From assembly GCA_029050995.1 (NCBI GenBank), contig JAIDLO010000184.1, positions 1 to 5,479 on the forward strand: a stretch of DNA of 5,479 nt, read 5' to 3'. Position numbers and translations under genes: made by a program. Each line of letters begins with the position of its first letter. The stretch's first letter is position 1. Under the pieces are notes generated by a model. That model was not told the origin of the DNA. It searched no databases and worked only from the letters and a program-made list of their open reading frames with translations. The DNA comes from Eubacterium sp. GTDB lineage: Bacteria > Bacillota > Clostridia > Oscillospirales > Acutalibacteraceae. Below, one piece after another: positions 1 through 5,461 of the stretch.

Positions 1-66
1 ATATATTACCAAATATATCCGATTATTTCAATAGTAAATATAAATCGTTTCGTTTTAATTTATTTT

Positions 67-95
67 TTTACTTTTATTAATAATTGCATAATAAT
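67..95 (+). promoter_or_regulatory. Candidate promoter of the J-domain gene
   Basis: TTTACT at 67-72 (4 of 6 to the -35 consensus) and AATAAT at 90-95 (5 of 6 to the -10 consensus) are separated by 17 bp. They would start transcription near position 102, about 40 bases before the ATG at 141. The whole 1-140 stretch is very AT-rich, so chance matches are likely. A second option, TTGCAT at 84-89 with TTTAAA at 106-111, is weaker. I see no other gene or recognisable RNA in 1-140. Confidence 0.35.
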
Positions 96-140
96 TTTGT
101 GTTAATTTAAAACAAACGAAATTAAACTGAAGGAATGTAA

Positions 141-923
141 ATGACAACAAACCCGTACAAAATACTCGGCGTGCCGGACGGAGCATCAGAGGATGAATGT
201 ACAAGTGCATATAAAAGGCTTGCAAAAAAATATCATCCCGATTTGAATCCGAACAATCCCGAAGCAGCAAGCAAAATGGCTGAAATAAATGCTGCTTACG
301 ATCAGATTAAAAACGGCAGTCTTTTTGAAAAAAGTTCATACAGTAGTTCTTCTGCATATCATTACAGAAAGCAATCCGCCGCTTCGCCTGATTACTACAC
401 CTCTGCTGCACAATTTATCAACAGCAGACATTTTGAACAGGCACTTAATGTGCTCAAAAACATTGAGGACAGAACAGCACAATGGTATTATCTTTCGGCA
501 GTTGCGAATATGGGGCTCGGCAGACGAAGCCTTGCACTTTCACAAATTCAGCAGGCATGTGCAATGGAGCCGGACAATTTTACTTATTCCGCCGCATACA
601 GACAGATCAGAAGCAATCAGCCGAGAGAAACCCATTATTACAGAGAATATACCGATTCTGATATTTACGAAAAAAGAACGGAGTACAATTATCCGCCGCA
701 AAACAGCGGATGCGGCGGTGGCTGCCTGGGCAGATTCTTAAAAATCATTTTACTGATTGCATTTATTCAGCTTATTATTTCTTTCATAACCTCGTTTACA
801 GGCGCATACAGAAGAAGCCGAACAGCCAAGGAAGCGCCGACAAACGCCTACAGCGAAACGACAACAGAAAACAGTGCTGATTATTTTGGAAATGATGATG
901 ATTCAGATTCCATTTTTTATTAA
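141..923 (+). CDS. Membrane-anchored J-domain (DnaJ-like) co-chaperone with TPR-like repeats
   Basis: This 260-residue protein starts with a J domain (about residues 3-58). It has the Hsp70-stimulating HPD triad at 32-34, preceded by the basic helix II (YKRLAKKY) and followed by the helix III pattern (AEINAAYDQIK). A Ser/Tyr-rich linker (60-82) follows. Next is a helical stretch (about 84-158) resembling two TPR units, with FEQALNVL and then LALSQIQQACAMEPDN. A short cysteine motif, CGGGC at 191-195, lies just before one hydrophobic helix (about 199-219). The C-terminal tail (about 222-260) is polar and ends acidic. There is no Gly/Phe region and no zinc-finger domain, so this is a class C J protein and not DnaJ itself. 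The J domain must face the cytoplasm to meet DnaK, so the protein probably recruits DnaK to the membrane. The start is supported by AAGGA at 130-134. It is followed by its own terminator, so it is probably monocistronic. Clients are unknown. Confidence 0.9.
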   Translation: MTTNPYKILGVPDGASEDECTSAYKRLAKKYHPDLNPNNPEAASKMAEINAAYDQIKNGSLFEKSSYSSSSAYHYRKQSAASPDYYTSAAQFINSRHFEQALNVLKNIEDRTAQWYYLSAVANMGLGRRSLALSQIQQACAMEPDNFTYSAAYRQIRSNQPRETHYYREYTDSDIYEKRTEYNYPPQNSGCGGGCLGRFLKIILLIAFIQLIISFITSFTGAYRRSRTAKEAPTNAYSETTTENSADYFGNDDDSDSIFY

Positions 924-948
924 AAAATTCGATATTCTCCCTTCTATA

Positions 949-979
949 GGCAATGGGAAAATATAGTTTTCTCACTGCC
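949..979 (+). other. Imperfect hairpin downstream of the J-domain gene
   Basis: Bases 949-961 pair with 967-979 around a five-base loop (TATAG). GGCA pairs with TGCC at the base, one A-C mismatch follows, then T-A and a GGGAAAA/TTTTCTC stem containing one G-U wobble. No T-run follows, so it is not a terminator by itself. It sits 26 bases after the stop codon and one base before the terminator stem. It may stabilise the 3' end of the mRNA or assist termination. Confidence 0.5.
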
Positions 980-980
980 G

Positions 981-1022
981 AAACAAGGCTTTGGTGTGTT
1001 ATGCATCATTGCCTTGTTTTTT
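981..1022 (+). terminator. Rho-independent terminator of the J-domain gene
   Basis: AAACAAGGC at 981-989 pairs perfectly with GCCTTGTTT at 1011-1019. The stem can be extended inward by TGGTG against CATCA with one G-U pair. A run of six T at 1017-1022 ends the structure. It insulates the J-domain gene from the regulator operon, whose -35 element begins only five bases further on. Confidence 0.8.
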
Positions 1023-1026
1023 ATTG

Positions 1027-1055
1027 TTGACAAATTGGTTTATTGATGATAAACT
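1027..1055 (+). promoter_or_regulatory. Promoter of the blaI-like/M56 protease operon
   Basis: A perfect -35 hexamer, TTGACA at 1027-1032, is followed after 17 bp by TAAACT at 1050-1055. The latter matches the -10 consensus at 4 of 6 positions and is preceded by TGA, the extended -10 dinucleotide in the right place. Transcription would begin around 1062, inside the operator cluster. It is the only good sigma-A-like promoter in front of this operon. Confidence 0.7.
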
Positions 1056-1081
1056 AAATATAGGTTTACAACTAATAAACC
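1037..1081. promoter_or_regulatory. Predicted operator cluster for the BlaI-like repressor
   Basis: Four half-sites occur in alternating orientation: GGTTTA (1037-1042), TAAACT (1050-1055), GGTTTA (1063-1068) and TAAACC (1076-1081). Their starts are exactly 13 bp apart. They form two 19-bp palindromes of the form GGTTTA-N7-TAAACY, centred at 1046 and 1072. The first covers the promoter spacer and -10 hexamer. The second covers the likely start region and ends next to the AAAGGAGG ribosome site (1082-1089). Known BlaI/MecI repressors bind paired palindromes over their own promoters as dimers. The assignment to this repressor is inferred from position and symmetry. Confidence 0.7.
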
Positions 1082-1097
1082 AAAGGAGGAAATCAAA

Positions 1098-1460
1098 ATG
1101 AGTGATTTAAAATTAGGCGCAGTTGAAAGCAGATTTGCCGAAATCATATGGCAGAATGAGCCTGTTGCTTCAGGCGCGCTTGTTAAGCTTTGCGAAAAAG
1201 AATTAAGCTGGAAAAAGCCAACAACATACACCGTTTTAAGAAAGCTATGCGAAAGAGGTATTTTTCAGAACGAAAACGGCATTGTTTCATCGAAAATAAA
1301 AAAGGATGAATTTTACGCAATGCAGAGCGAGCAATTTGTTGAAGAAACCTTTAAGGGCTCTCTCCCCTCCTTTCTTGCTGCATTTTCAAAACGAAAAAGC
1401 CTTTCCAAAAGCGATATTGAGGAAATTGAAAAAATGATTCAAGCGTACAAGGAGGACTGA
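1098..1460 (+). CDS. BlaI/MecI-family transcriptional repressor
   Basis: At 120 residues this has the usual length for the family. Residues about 5-70 form the winged-helix DNA-binding domain. The recognition helix region KKPTTYTVLRKLCERG (39-54) matches the family pattern of Thr/Tyr-rich turn, Leu-x-x-Leu and Glu-x-Gly. Residues about 70-120 form the dimerisation part, including AAFSKRKSLSKSDIEEIEK. In staphylococcal BlaI/MecI the induction cleavage falls at an Asn-Phe bond in this segment. By eye alignment the equivalent here is Ala95-Phe96. The start is fixed by AAAGGAGG eight bases upstream. The next gene begins three bases after the stop, and its ribosome site (AAGGAGG, 1449-1455) lies inside this gene's 3' end, so the two are almost certainly cotranscribed and coupled. 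Predicted role: dimeric repressor of this operon and perhaps of unlinked genes. A CopY-type copper repressor is less likely because no C-terminal CxCxxxxCxC motif is present. Confidence 0.93.
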   Translation: MSDLKLGAVESRFAEIIWQNEPVASGALVKLCEKELSWKKPTTYTVLRKLCERGIFQNENGIVSSKIKKDEFYAMQSEQFVEETFKGSLPSFLAAFSKRKSLSKSDIEEIEKMIQAYKED

Positions 1461-1463
1461 TTT

Positions 1464-3119
1464 ATGGATGCTGTTTTTCTGAACCTTGTAAACATAAGTA
1501 TAACAGCAAGCTACATTGCAATCGCTGTTATCCTATTCCGATTTCTGCTGAAAAAAGCACCCAAGGCATACACCTGCATATTATGGCTTCTTGTTGCATT
1601 CAGGCTTTTCATTCCTGTTACAGACAGCGGACTGCTTTCCTTTGCAAGCAATTTCAGCCTTATACCAAGCGCAGAGGTTTTGCCGAACAGCTTTATAGAT
1701 AACGAATCTCCGCAGTTCAATGTTAATTTCGGAATTGACAAGATTGATATAAGAGTGAACGATTATCTGAATGACAGATATGCAGAGGGCGTTACCGTAC
1801 CTGCAAATATGGGCAATAACCTTATGACAGTGCTTGGAATAATCTGGATTATCGTTTGCACGGCTATTATTCTTTACGCAATCGGCAGTTACATTTATTT
1901 TCGCAGAAAAACCAAGGCTTCCCTATGTGTAAAGGGAAACACCTTTATATGCGATTATATATCTACGCCGTTTATTCTAGGGGTTATCAAACCTAAAATT
2001 CTGCTTCCGTCAACACTCGGCGAGGAAGAAAGCAGATATGTTCTTGCCCACGAAAAGGCACATCTTAAAAGGCTTGACCATATATGGAAGCCGCTTGGCT
2101 TTATGCTGCTTGCCGTTCATTGGTTCAATCCGATTCTGTGGCTTTCATATATTTTATTCTGCCGTGATATAGAGCTTGCCTGTGATGAATATGTTATTAA
2201 AACGATGAACAGTGATGATAAAAAGGCATATTCAATGGCATTGCTGAATTGCAGTGTTCCGAAAAAACTCATATCAGCGTATCCCCTTGCATTCGGCGAA
2301 ATCGGCGTTAAGGAAAGAATAAAAACGATTTTGAAATATAAAAAGCCTGCCGTTATAACAAGTATAATTGCAATAATTCTTTGCATAATTACAGCAATTT
2401 GTTTTCTTAGCAATCCGCAAAAAGTAAGCCTTAAGGAAACAATCAGCGAATATGTAATCATTAATATGGATGAGATTGAATTTGATGATGGCAAGGTAAT
2501 ATGCTTTACAGATAATAAAAACGACTTTGAATATGTTTTAAATGAGATGAACGAAATTACAATGGGAAAAAGCCCTGTTTCATACAGAAATTTTAATAAT
2601 AGTGATAAATCCATTACTTTCTATTATAATAATCCGGATTATGATTATTCTTATGATGTTAATTTTAATGATAAATGTAATCAAATGTGGATATATGATG
2701 GCTTTACTTCTTTAGTTTACAGAGTTGATAATCCTGAAAAGGTTTTAAAACTATTTGACAGCATTAAAAGCAGTCATAATACAGAACAGAATAGTTATAA
2801 AGAATACTATTATTCAACGGACACGAACGAATTCGTTGTTCCAAGAATTAAATTATATGACAACAAAACTTTTCAGCTCCAAGTTTCAACTTGTGCCCGC
2901 AATTTCACATATTGTGCAGGTGATTATGAAATCAAGGATAATAGAATACTATTCAACAGTTACGGAGGAAACTTTTACAGCTTTCAGATTGCTGATAATG
3001 GTTTGATATTTGATGCCAAACATTCCAATGAAATAGCCGAATATACATATTTCAGCAAAGAGGAAGACATTGTATCGGATGTCCCTAACAGTGCATTCTT
3101 TGAATTGGTAAACGGATAA
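1464..3119 (+). CDS. BlaR1/MecR1-like M56 membrane metalloprotease with an unrecognised outer domain
   Basis: This 551-residue protein is the sensor-protease partner of the repressor. Hydrophobic helices lie at about 8-29, 36-51 and 122-146. The cytoplasmic M56 zinc-protease domain spans about 147-294, with a membrane-associated stretch at 207-232. It contains the zinc/catalytic motif HEKAH (196-200, an HExxH) and ELACDE (237-242), whose first Glu is the likely third zinc ligand. The family's linker PLAFGE...VKERIK...KYKKP (274-295) leads into the last helix (about 296-316). Residues 317-551 should be extracellular. In true BlaR1 this is a penicillin-binding domain of similar size, but here I find no plausible SxxK, SxN and KTG set. 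Instead it is rich in Tyr, Asn and Asp, and its end (about 465-525) reads as beta strands with a close cysteine pair, C477 and C484. Known BlaR1 signals through the membrane to trigger inactivation of BlaI. The same logic is inferred here with a different signal. The DNA for the outer domain is markedly AT-richer than that for the protease. Confidence 0.9.
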   Translation: MDAVFLNLVNISITASYIAIAVILFRFLLKKAPKAYTCILWLLVAFRLFIPVTDSGLLSFASNFSLIPSAEVLPNSFIDNESPQFNVNFGIDKIDIRVNDYLNDRYAEGVTVPANMGNNLMTVLGIIWIIVCTAIILYAIGSYIYFRRKTKASLCVKGNTFICDYISTPFILGVIKPKILLPSTLGEEESRYVLAHEKAHLKRLDHIWKPLGFMLLAVHWFNPILWLSYILFCRDIELACDEYVIKTMNSDDKKAYSMALLNCSVPKKLISAYPLAFGEIGVKERIKTILKYKKPAVITSIIAIILCIITAICFLSNPQKVSLKETISEYVIINMDEIEFDDGKVICFTDNKNDFEYVLNEMNEITMGKSPVSYRNFNNSDKSITFYYNNPDYDYSYDVNFNDKCNQMWIYDGFTSLVYRVDNPEKVLKLFDSIKSSHNTEQNSYKEYYYSTDTNEFVVPRIKLYDNKTFQLQVSTCARNFTYCAGDYEIKDNRILFNSYGGNFYSFQIADNGLIFDAKHSNEIAEYTYFSKEEDIVSDVPNSAFFELVNG

Positions 3120-3123
3120 AGAA

Positions 3124-3152
3124 AAAGCAGAAGTGATAAACACTTCTGCTTT
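3124..3152. terminator. Bidirectional terminator between convergent operons
   Basis: A perfect 12-bp stem pairs AAAGCAGAAGTG (3124-3135) with CACTTCTGCTTT (3141-3152) across a five-base loop. On the plus strand the stem runs into TTCATTTTTAT. On the minus strand the stem ends in CTTT and is followed by TTCTTTATC. It starts four bases after the plus-strand stop and lies just beyond the minus-strand stop at 3158-3160, so it serves both operons. Confidence 0.85.
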
Positions 3153-3157
3153 CATTT

Positions 3158-3895
3158 TTATAATACCTTTGAAAGGAAATCCTTGAGTCTTGGATTCTGC
3201 GGATTCGTGAAGAATTCCTGCGGTGTATTCTCCTCCTGAATAATTCCCTGATCCATAAAGAGAACCTTAGAGCCAACCTCTCTTGCAAAGCCCATTTCGT
3301 GGGTTACAACAACCATTGTCATTCCGTCATCAGCAAGGTCCTTCATAACCTGCAAAACCTCGCCGACCATTTCGGGATCAAGCGCTGATGTAGGCTCATC
3401 AAAAAGCATAACCTTCGGATTCATTGCAAGCGAACGAACAATCGCAACTCTCTGCTTCTGTCCGCCCGAAAGAGAGCTTGGATAAGCATCTGCCTTATCC
3501 TCAAGACCAACCATTTTCAAAAGGCGGAGTGCATTTTCCTTTGCTTCCTCCTTGCTCATAAGCTTTAACTTAACAGGCGCAAGCGTTATATTTTTCATAA
3601 TCGTTAAATTATTGAAAAGATTGAAATGCTGGAAAACCATTCCCATATGCCTGCGGACTTCGTTTATATCGGTTTTCTTATCTGTTATAAGCTTATCTTC
3701 AAACCAGATTTCGCCCTCAGTCGGCGTTTCAAGAAGATTTAAGCAGCGAAGAAATGTTGATTTACCGGAGCCGGACGGGCCGATTACAACAATCTTATCG
3801 CCCTTGTTTATTTCATAATCAATTCCTTTAAGAACTTCATTATCTCCAAATGACTTTTTAAGTCCGTTAACCTTAATTAAAGTATTAGTGGTCAC
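3158..3895 (-). CDS. Polar amino acid ABC transporter, ATP-binding subunit (GlnQ/HisP type)
   Basis: This cytoplasmic ATPase powers the importer and dimerises on the permease. Numbered from the GTG at 3895 it has 245 residues, the usual length. Visible motifs are Walker A GPSGSGKST (39-47), the Q-loop Gln 89 in MVFQHFNLF, signature LSGGQKQRV (142-150), Walker B VMLFDEP (162-168, with Asp166 and Glu167), the D-loop SALD and the H-loop His199 in VVTHEMGF. The C-terminal FFTNPQNPRLKDFLSKVL is typical of the amino acid subfamily. After the signature it reads AIVRSLAM where AIARALAM is usual, a mild variation. The start is uncertain: AAAGGAGG (3906-3913) is 10 bases before the GTG at 3895 and only 4 before an in-frame GTG at 3901. 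A TTG at 3928 is excluded because the ribosome site would lie inside the coding region. The gene overlaps the permease by 11 bases, indicating translational coupling. The exact amino acid cannot be read from the sequence. Confidence 0.96.
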   Translation of the reverse strand: MTTNTLIKVNGLKKSFGDNEVLKGIDYEINKGDKIVVIGPSGSGKSTFLRCLNLLETPTEGEIWFEDKLITDKKTDINEVRRHMGMVFQHFNLFNNLTIMKNITLAPVKLKLMSKEEAKENALRLLKMVGLEDKADAYPSSLSGGQKQRVAIVRSLAMNPKVMLFDEPTSALDPEMVGEVLQVMKDLADDGMTMVVVTHEMGFAREVGSKVLFMDQGIIQEENTPQEFFTNPQNPRLKDFLSKVL

Positions 3896-4610
3896 TTGCA
3901 CGAAGCCTCCTTTCAAGTATTGAAACAAGCTTTGTAAGTATCATAACAATTACAAGATAGATAAGTGCAACTGCGATAAGCGGTAAAAATGCACTGAATG
4001 TAACACCGCGAATCATATTGCCTGCTCTTGTTAAATCTGTCATTGCAACATAGCCTGCAACAGAGGTTTCTTTGAGAAGAACAATAACCTCATTTGCAAG
4101 TGCAGGAAGAACATTTTTAAATGCCTGCGGAATAATAATATAGATCATAGTTTTAGGGAAATTAAATCCCATTGCTCTGCCTGCTTCAAACTGACCTGCA
4201 TCAATAGACATAATACCCGAACGGAATATTTCAGCAACATAAGCAGCCGAATTCAAACCGAAAGATAAAATTGCAACAAAAAGCTTATTGTTTGAAGACG
4301 CAAAAATGATGTAATACATAATAAGAAGCTGAACAACAACAGGAGTACCTCTTATAACAGTAAGATAAATTTTTGCTATAGAATTCAGCACTGAAAAAGC
4401 TGCCTTTGAAAAGCCGTGCATATTTGCAGCGTTCTTATCATAGGAAGAACGGATGACTGCAATAACGATTCCAAGAAAGATACCGAGAATTACAGCAAAT
4501 ATTGTAATCTTTACGGTAGTTCCCAAGCCCTCTGCAAGCAGCTTCCATCTGTCTCCCGAAATGAAGTTTAATTCAAACTGTGATTTTAAGTTTTCAAACC
4601 ATTCTGCCAA
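3885..4610 (-). CDS. Polar amino acid ABC transporter, permease subunit (HisM/GlnP type)
   Basis: This 241-residue integral membrane protein forms the transport channel. It is the operon's only permease, so it presumably works as a homodimer. Hydrophobic segments lie at about 31-53, 89-104, 110-127, 155-177 and 207-228. The family block RGTPVVVQLLIMYY is at 87-100. The EAA loop that docks on the ATPase is at 142-165 (EAGRAMGFN through IIPQAFKN), followed by LLKETSVAGYVAMTDLTRAGN (178-198), highly typical of the His/Glu/Gln/Arg permease family. The start codon is TTG at 4610-4608. AAGGAG lies seven bases upstream (4618-4623), and no in-frame ATG exists before about residue 64, which is inside the domain. 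The gene begins 71 bases after the binding-protein stop, across a hairpin, and overlaps the ATPase gene downstream. Confidence 0.95.
   Translation of the reverse strand: MAEWFENLKSQFELNFISGDRWKLLAEGLGTTVKITIFAVILGIFLGIVIAVIRSSYDKNAANMHGFSKAAFSVLNSIAKIYLTVIRGTPVVVQLLIMYYIIFASSNNKLFVAILSFGLNSAAYVAEIFRSGIMSIDAGQFEAGRAMGFNFPKTMIYIIIPQAFKNVLPALANEVIVLLKETSVAGYVAMTDLTRAGNMIRGVTFSAFLPLIAVALIYLVIVMILTKLVSILERRLRASDH
3906..3913 (-). promoter_or_regulatory. Ribosome binding site that decides the ATPase start
   Basis: On the minus strand the bases read AAAGGAGG, a near-perfect match to the anti-Shine-Dalgarno sequence, located inside the 3' end of the permease gene. Spacing is 10 bases to the GTG at 3895 and 4 bases to the GTG at 3901. 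The longer spacing is the more normal, so 3895 is preferred. Confidence 0.75.
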
Positions 4611-4640
4611 ATTAATTCTCCTTCCATAAATTTATAAGAA

Positions 4641-4666
4641 AAGGGAGTGGTTTTATCCACTCCCTT
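4641..4666 (-). terminator. Intercistronic hairpin, probable leaky terminator or mRNA stabiliser
   Basis: A perfect 10-bp stem, AAGGGAGTGG paired with CCACTCCCTT, encloses a six-base loop. On the minus strand it ends in CTTTTCTT, a short interrupted T-run. TTTAT (4631-4635) and ATAAA (4667-4671) can pair outside it, leaving a bulge. It lies between the binding-protein stop and the permease ribosome site. Partial termination, or protection of the upstream mRNA, would yield more binding protein than permease and ATPase, a known pattern in ABC importer operons. Confidence 0.65.
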
Positions 4667-4681
4667 ATAAATAATCTATAA

Positions 4682-5461
4682 TTATTTAGCAGGAATATAT
4701 TTATCAACAATCTTCTGAACTGTTCCGTCTGCAATAAGTTCCTCTAAAGCCTTATTAACATCCTCAAGAAGAGCACTGTTCTTAGGGAATGCAATTGCAT
4801 AATCCTCATTGGTATACTCTGTATCAAGAATTTTAAGACCGCTGTTTGCTGCAACAAATGATTTAGCCGGTTCATTATCAATGATAACAGCATCAATCTT
4901 GCCTGCTGAAAGAGCTGCTACAGCATCTGCACCTGACTGATATTCTTCAAGTGTGCAGGTTGTTTTTTTGGCTTTAATATCATCGCCGAAGTAAATATCA
5001 CCTGTTGTTGAAATCTGAGCACCAACCTTGTAGGTTACACCATCTGCATAAAGGTCATCAACAGTTTTAATAGCTGAACCCTCTTTTACAATAACAGCCT
5101 GAATACCTGTTGCATATGAAGAAGAGAAATCAACACTTTCACGGCGCTCAGGTGTATCTGTTAAGCCAGCCATACCAATATCAGTTTTACCTGTTGATAC
5201 AGCACCAACGATAGAATCAAAATCCATGTTTTCAACTACAAGCTCTCTGTCAAGCTTATCTGCAATTGCCTGAGCAATTTCAATGTCAATACCTACATAA
5301 TCTCCGTTATCTCCAACAAATTCATATGGAGGGAAATCTGCACTTGTAGCAAGAGTAAGCTTAGCCTTTTCTTTTCCGTTACCGCCTGAGCAAGCAGCAA
5401 AGATTGCGATAATTGCAGCAATTGAAAGAACAACTGCAATTACTTTTGTAAACTTTTTCAT
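4682..5461 (-). CDS. Polar amino acid ABC transporter, substrate-binding lipoprotein
   Basis: This 259-residue protein captures the amino acid outside the membrane and delivers it to the permease. Residues 1-23 form a lipoprotein signal peptide (Lys2, Lys3, a long hydrophobic core, then FAAC). Cys24 is the predicted lipid-modified residue, and the -3 Phe is slightly off the usual Leu. A GGNGKEK linker follows. The rest is a family 3 (SBP_bac_3) bilobed domain. It shows LATSADFPPYEF (37-48), YVGIDIEIAQAIA (55-67), GKTDIGMAGLT (91-101) and TPERRESVDFS (103-113). Arg106 lines up with the Arg that binds the ligand's alpha-carboxylate in HisJ. TTGD (152-155) and Asp195 in the second lobe sit at ligand-contacting positions. 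The usual Gly before TTGD is Ser here. Start: ATG with AAGGAG seven bases upstream (5469-5474). It is first in the operon, and its promoter lies outside the window. Substrate could be glutamine, another polar amino acid or cystine; sequence alone does not decide. Confidence 0.96.
   Translation of the reverse strand: MKKFTKVIAVVLSIAAIIAIFAACSGGNGKEKAKLTLATSADFPPYEFVGDNGDYVGIDIEIAQAIADKLDRELVVENMDFDSIVGAVSTGKTDIGMAGLTDTPERRESVDFSSSYATGIQAVIVKEGSAIKTVDDLYADGVTYKVGAQISTTGDIYFGDDIKAKKTTCTLEEYQSGADAVAALSAGKIDAVIIDNEPAKSFVAANSGLKILDTEYTNEDYAIAFPKNSALLEDVNKALEELIADGTVQKIVDKYIPAK

Noticed and set aside
55..270. 71-codon minus-strand frame over the start of the J-domain gene
   Set aside because: It overlaps the J domain, whose HPD motif proves the plus-strand reading, and has no recognisable product or ribosome site.
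289..741. 150-codon plus-strand frame within the J-domain gene
   Set aside because: It is an alternative frame of the same coding region. The translation is rich in Arg, His and Ile with no domain pattern.
1098..1460. CopY-type copper-responsive repressor
   Set aside because: The winged helix is related, but the C-terminal cysteine cluster of CopY is absent and the partner gene is an M56 protease, not a copper ATPase.
2117..2614. 165-codon open frame on the minus strand inside the protease gene
   Set aside because: It lies wholly antisense to a gene with clear M56 motifs, has no ribosome site that I can see, and its product resembles no family. It is a by-product of the AT-rich plus-strand codons.
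1464..3119. A genuine beta-lactam sensor (BlaR1/MecR1) as the specific name
   Set aside because: The protease half fits, but the outer domain has no SxxK/SxN/KTG set and no resistance gene is nearby, so only the family-level name is justified.
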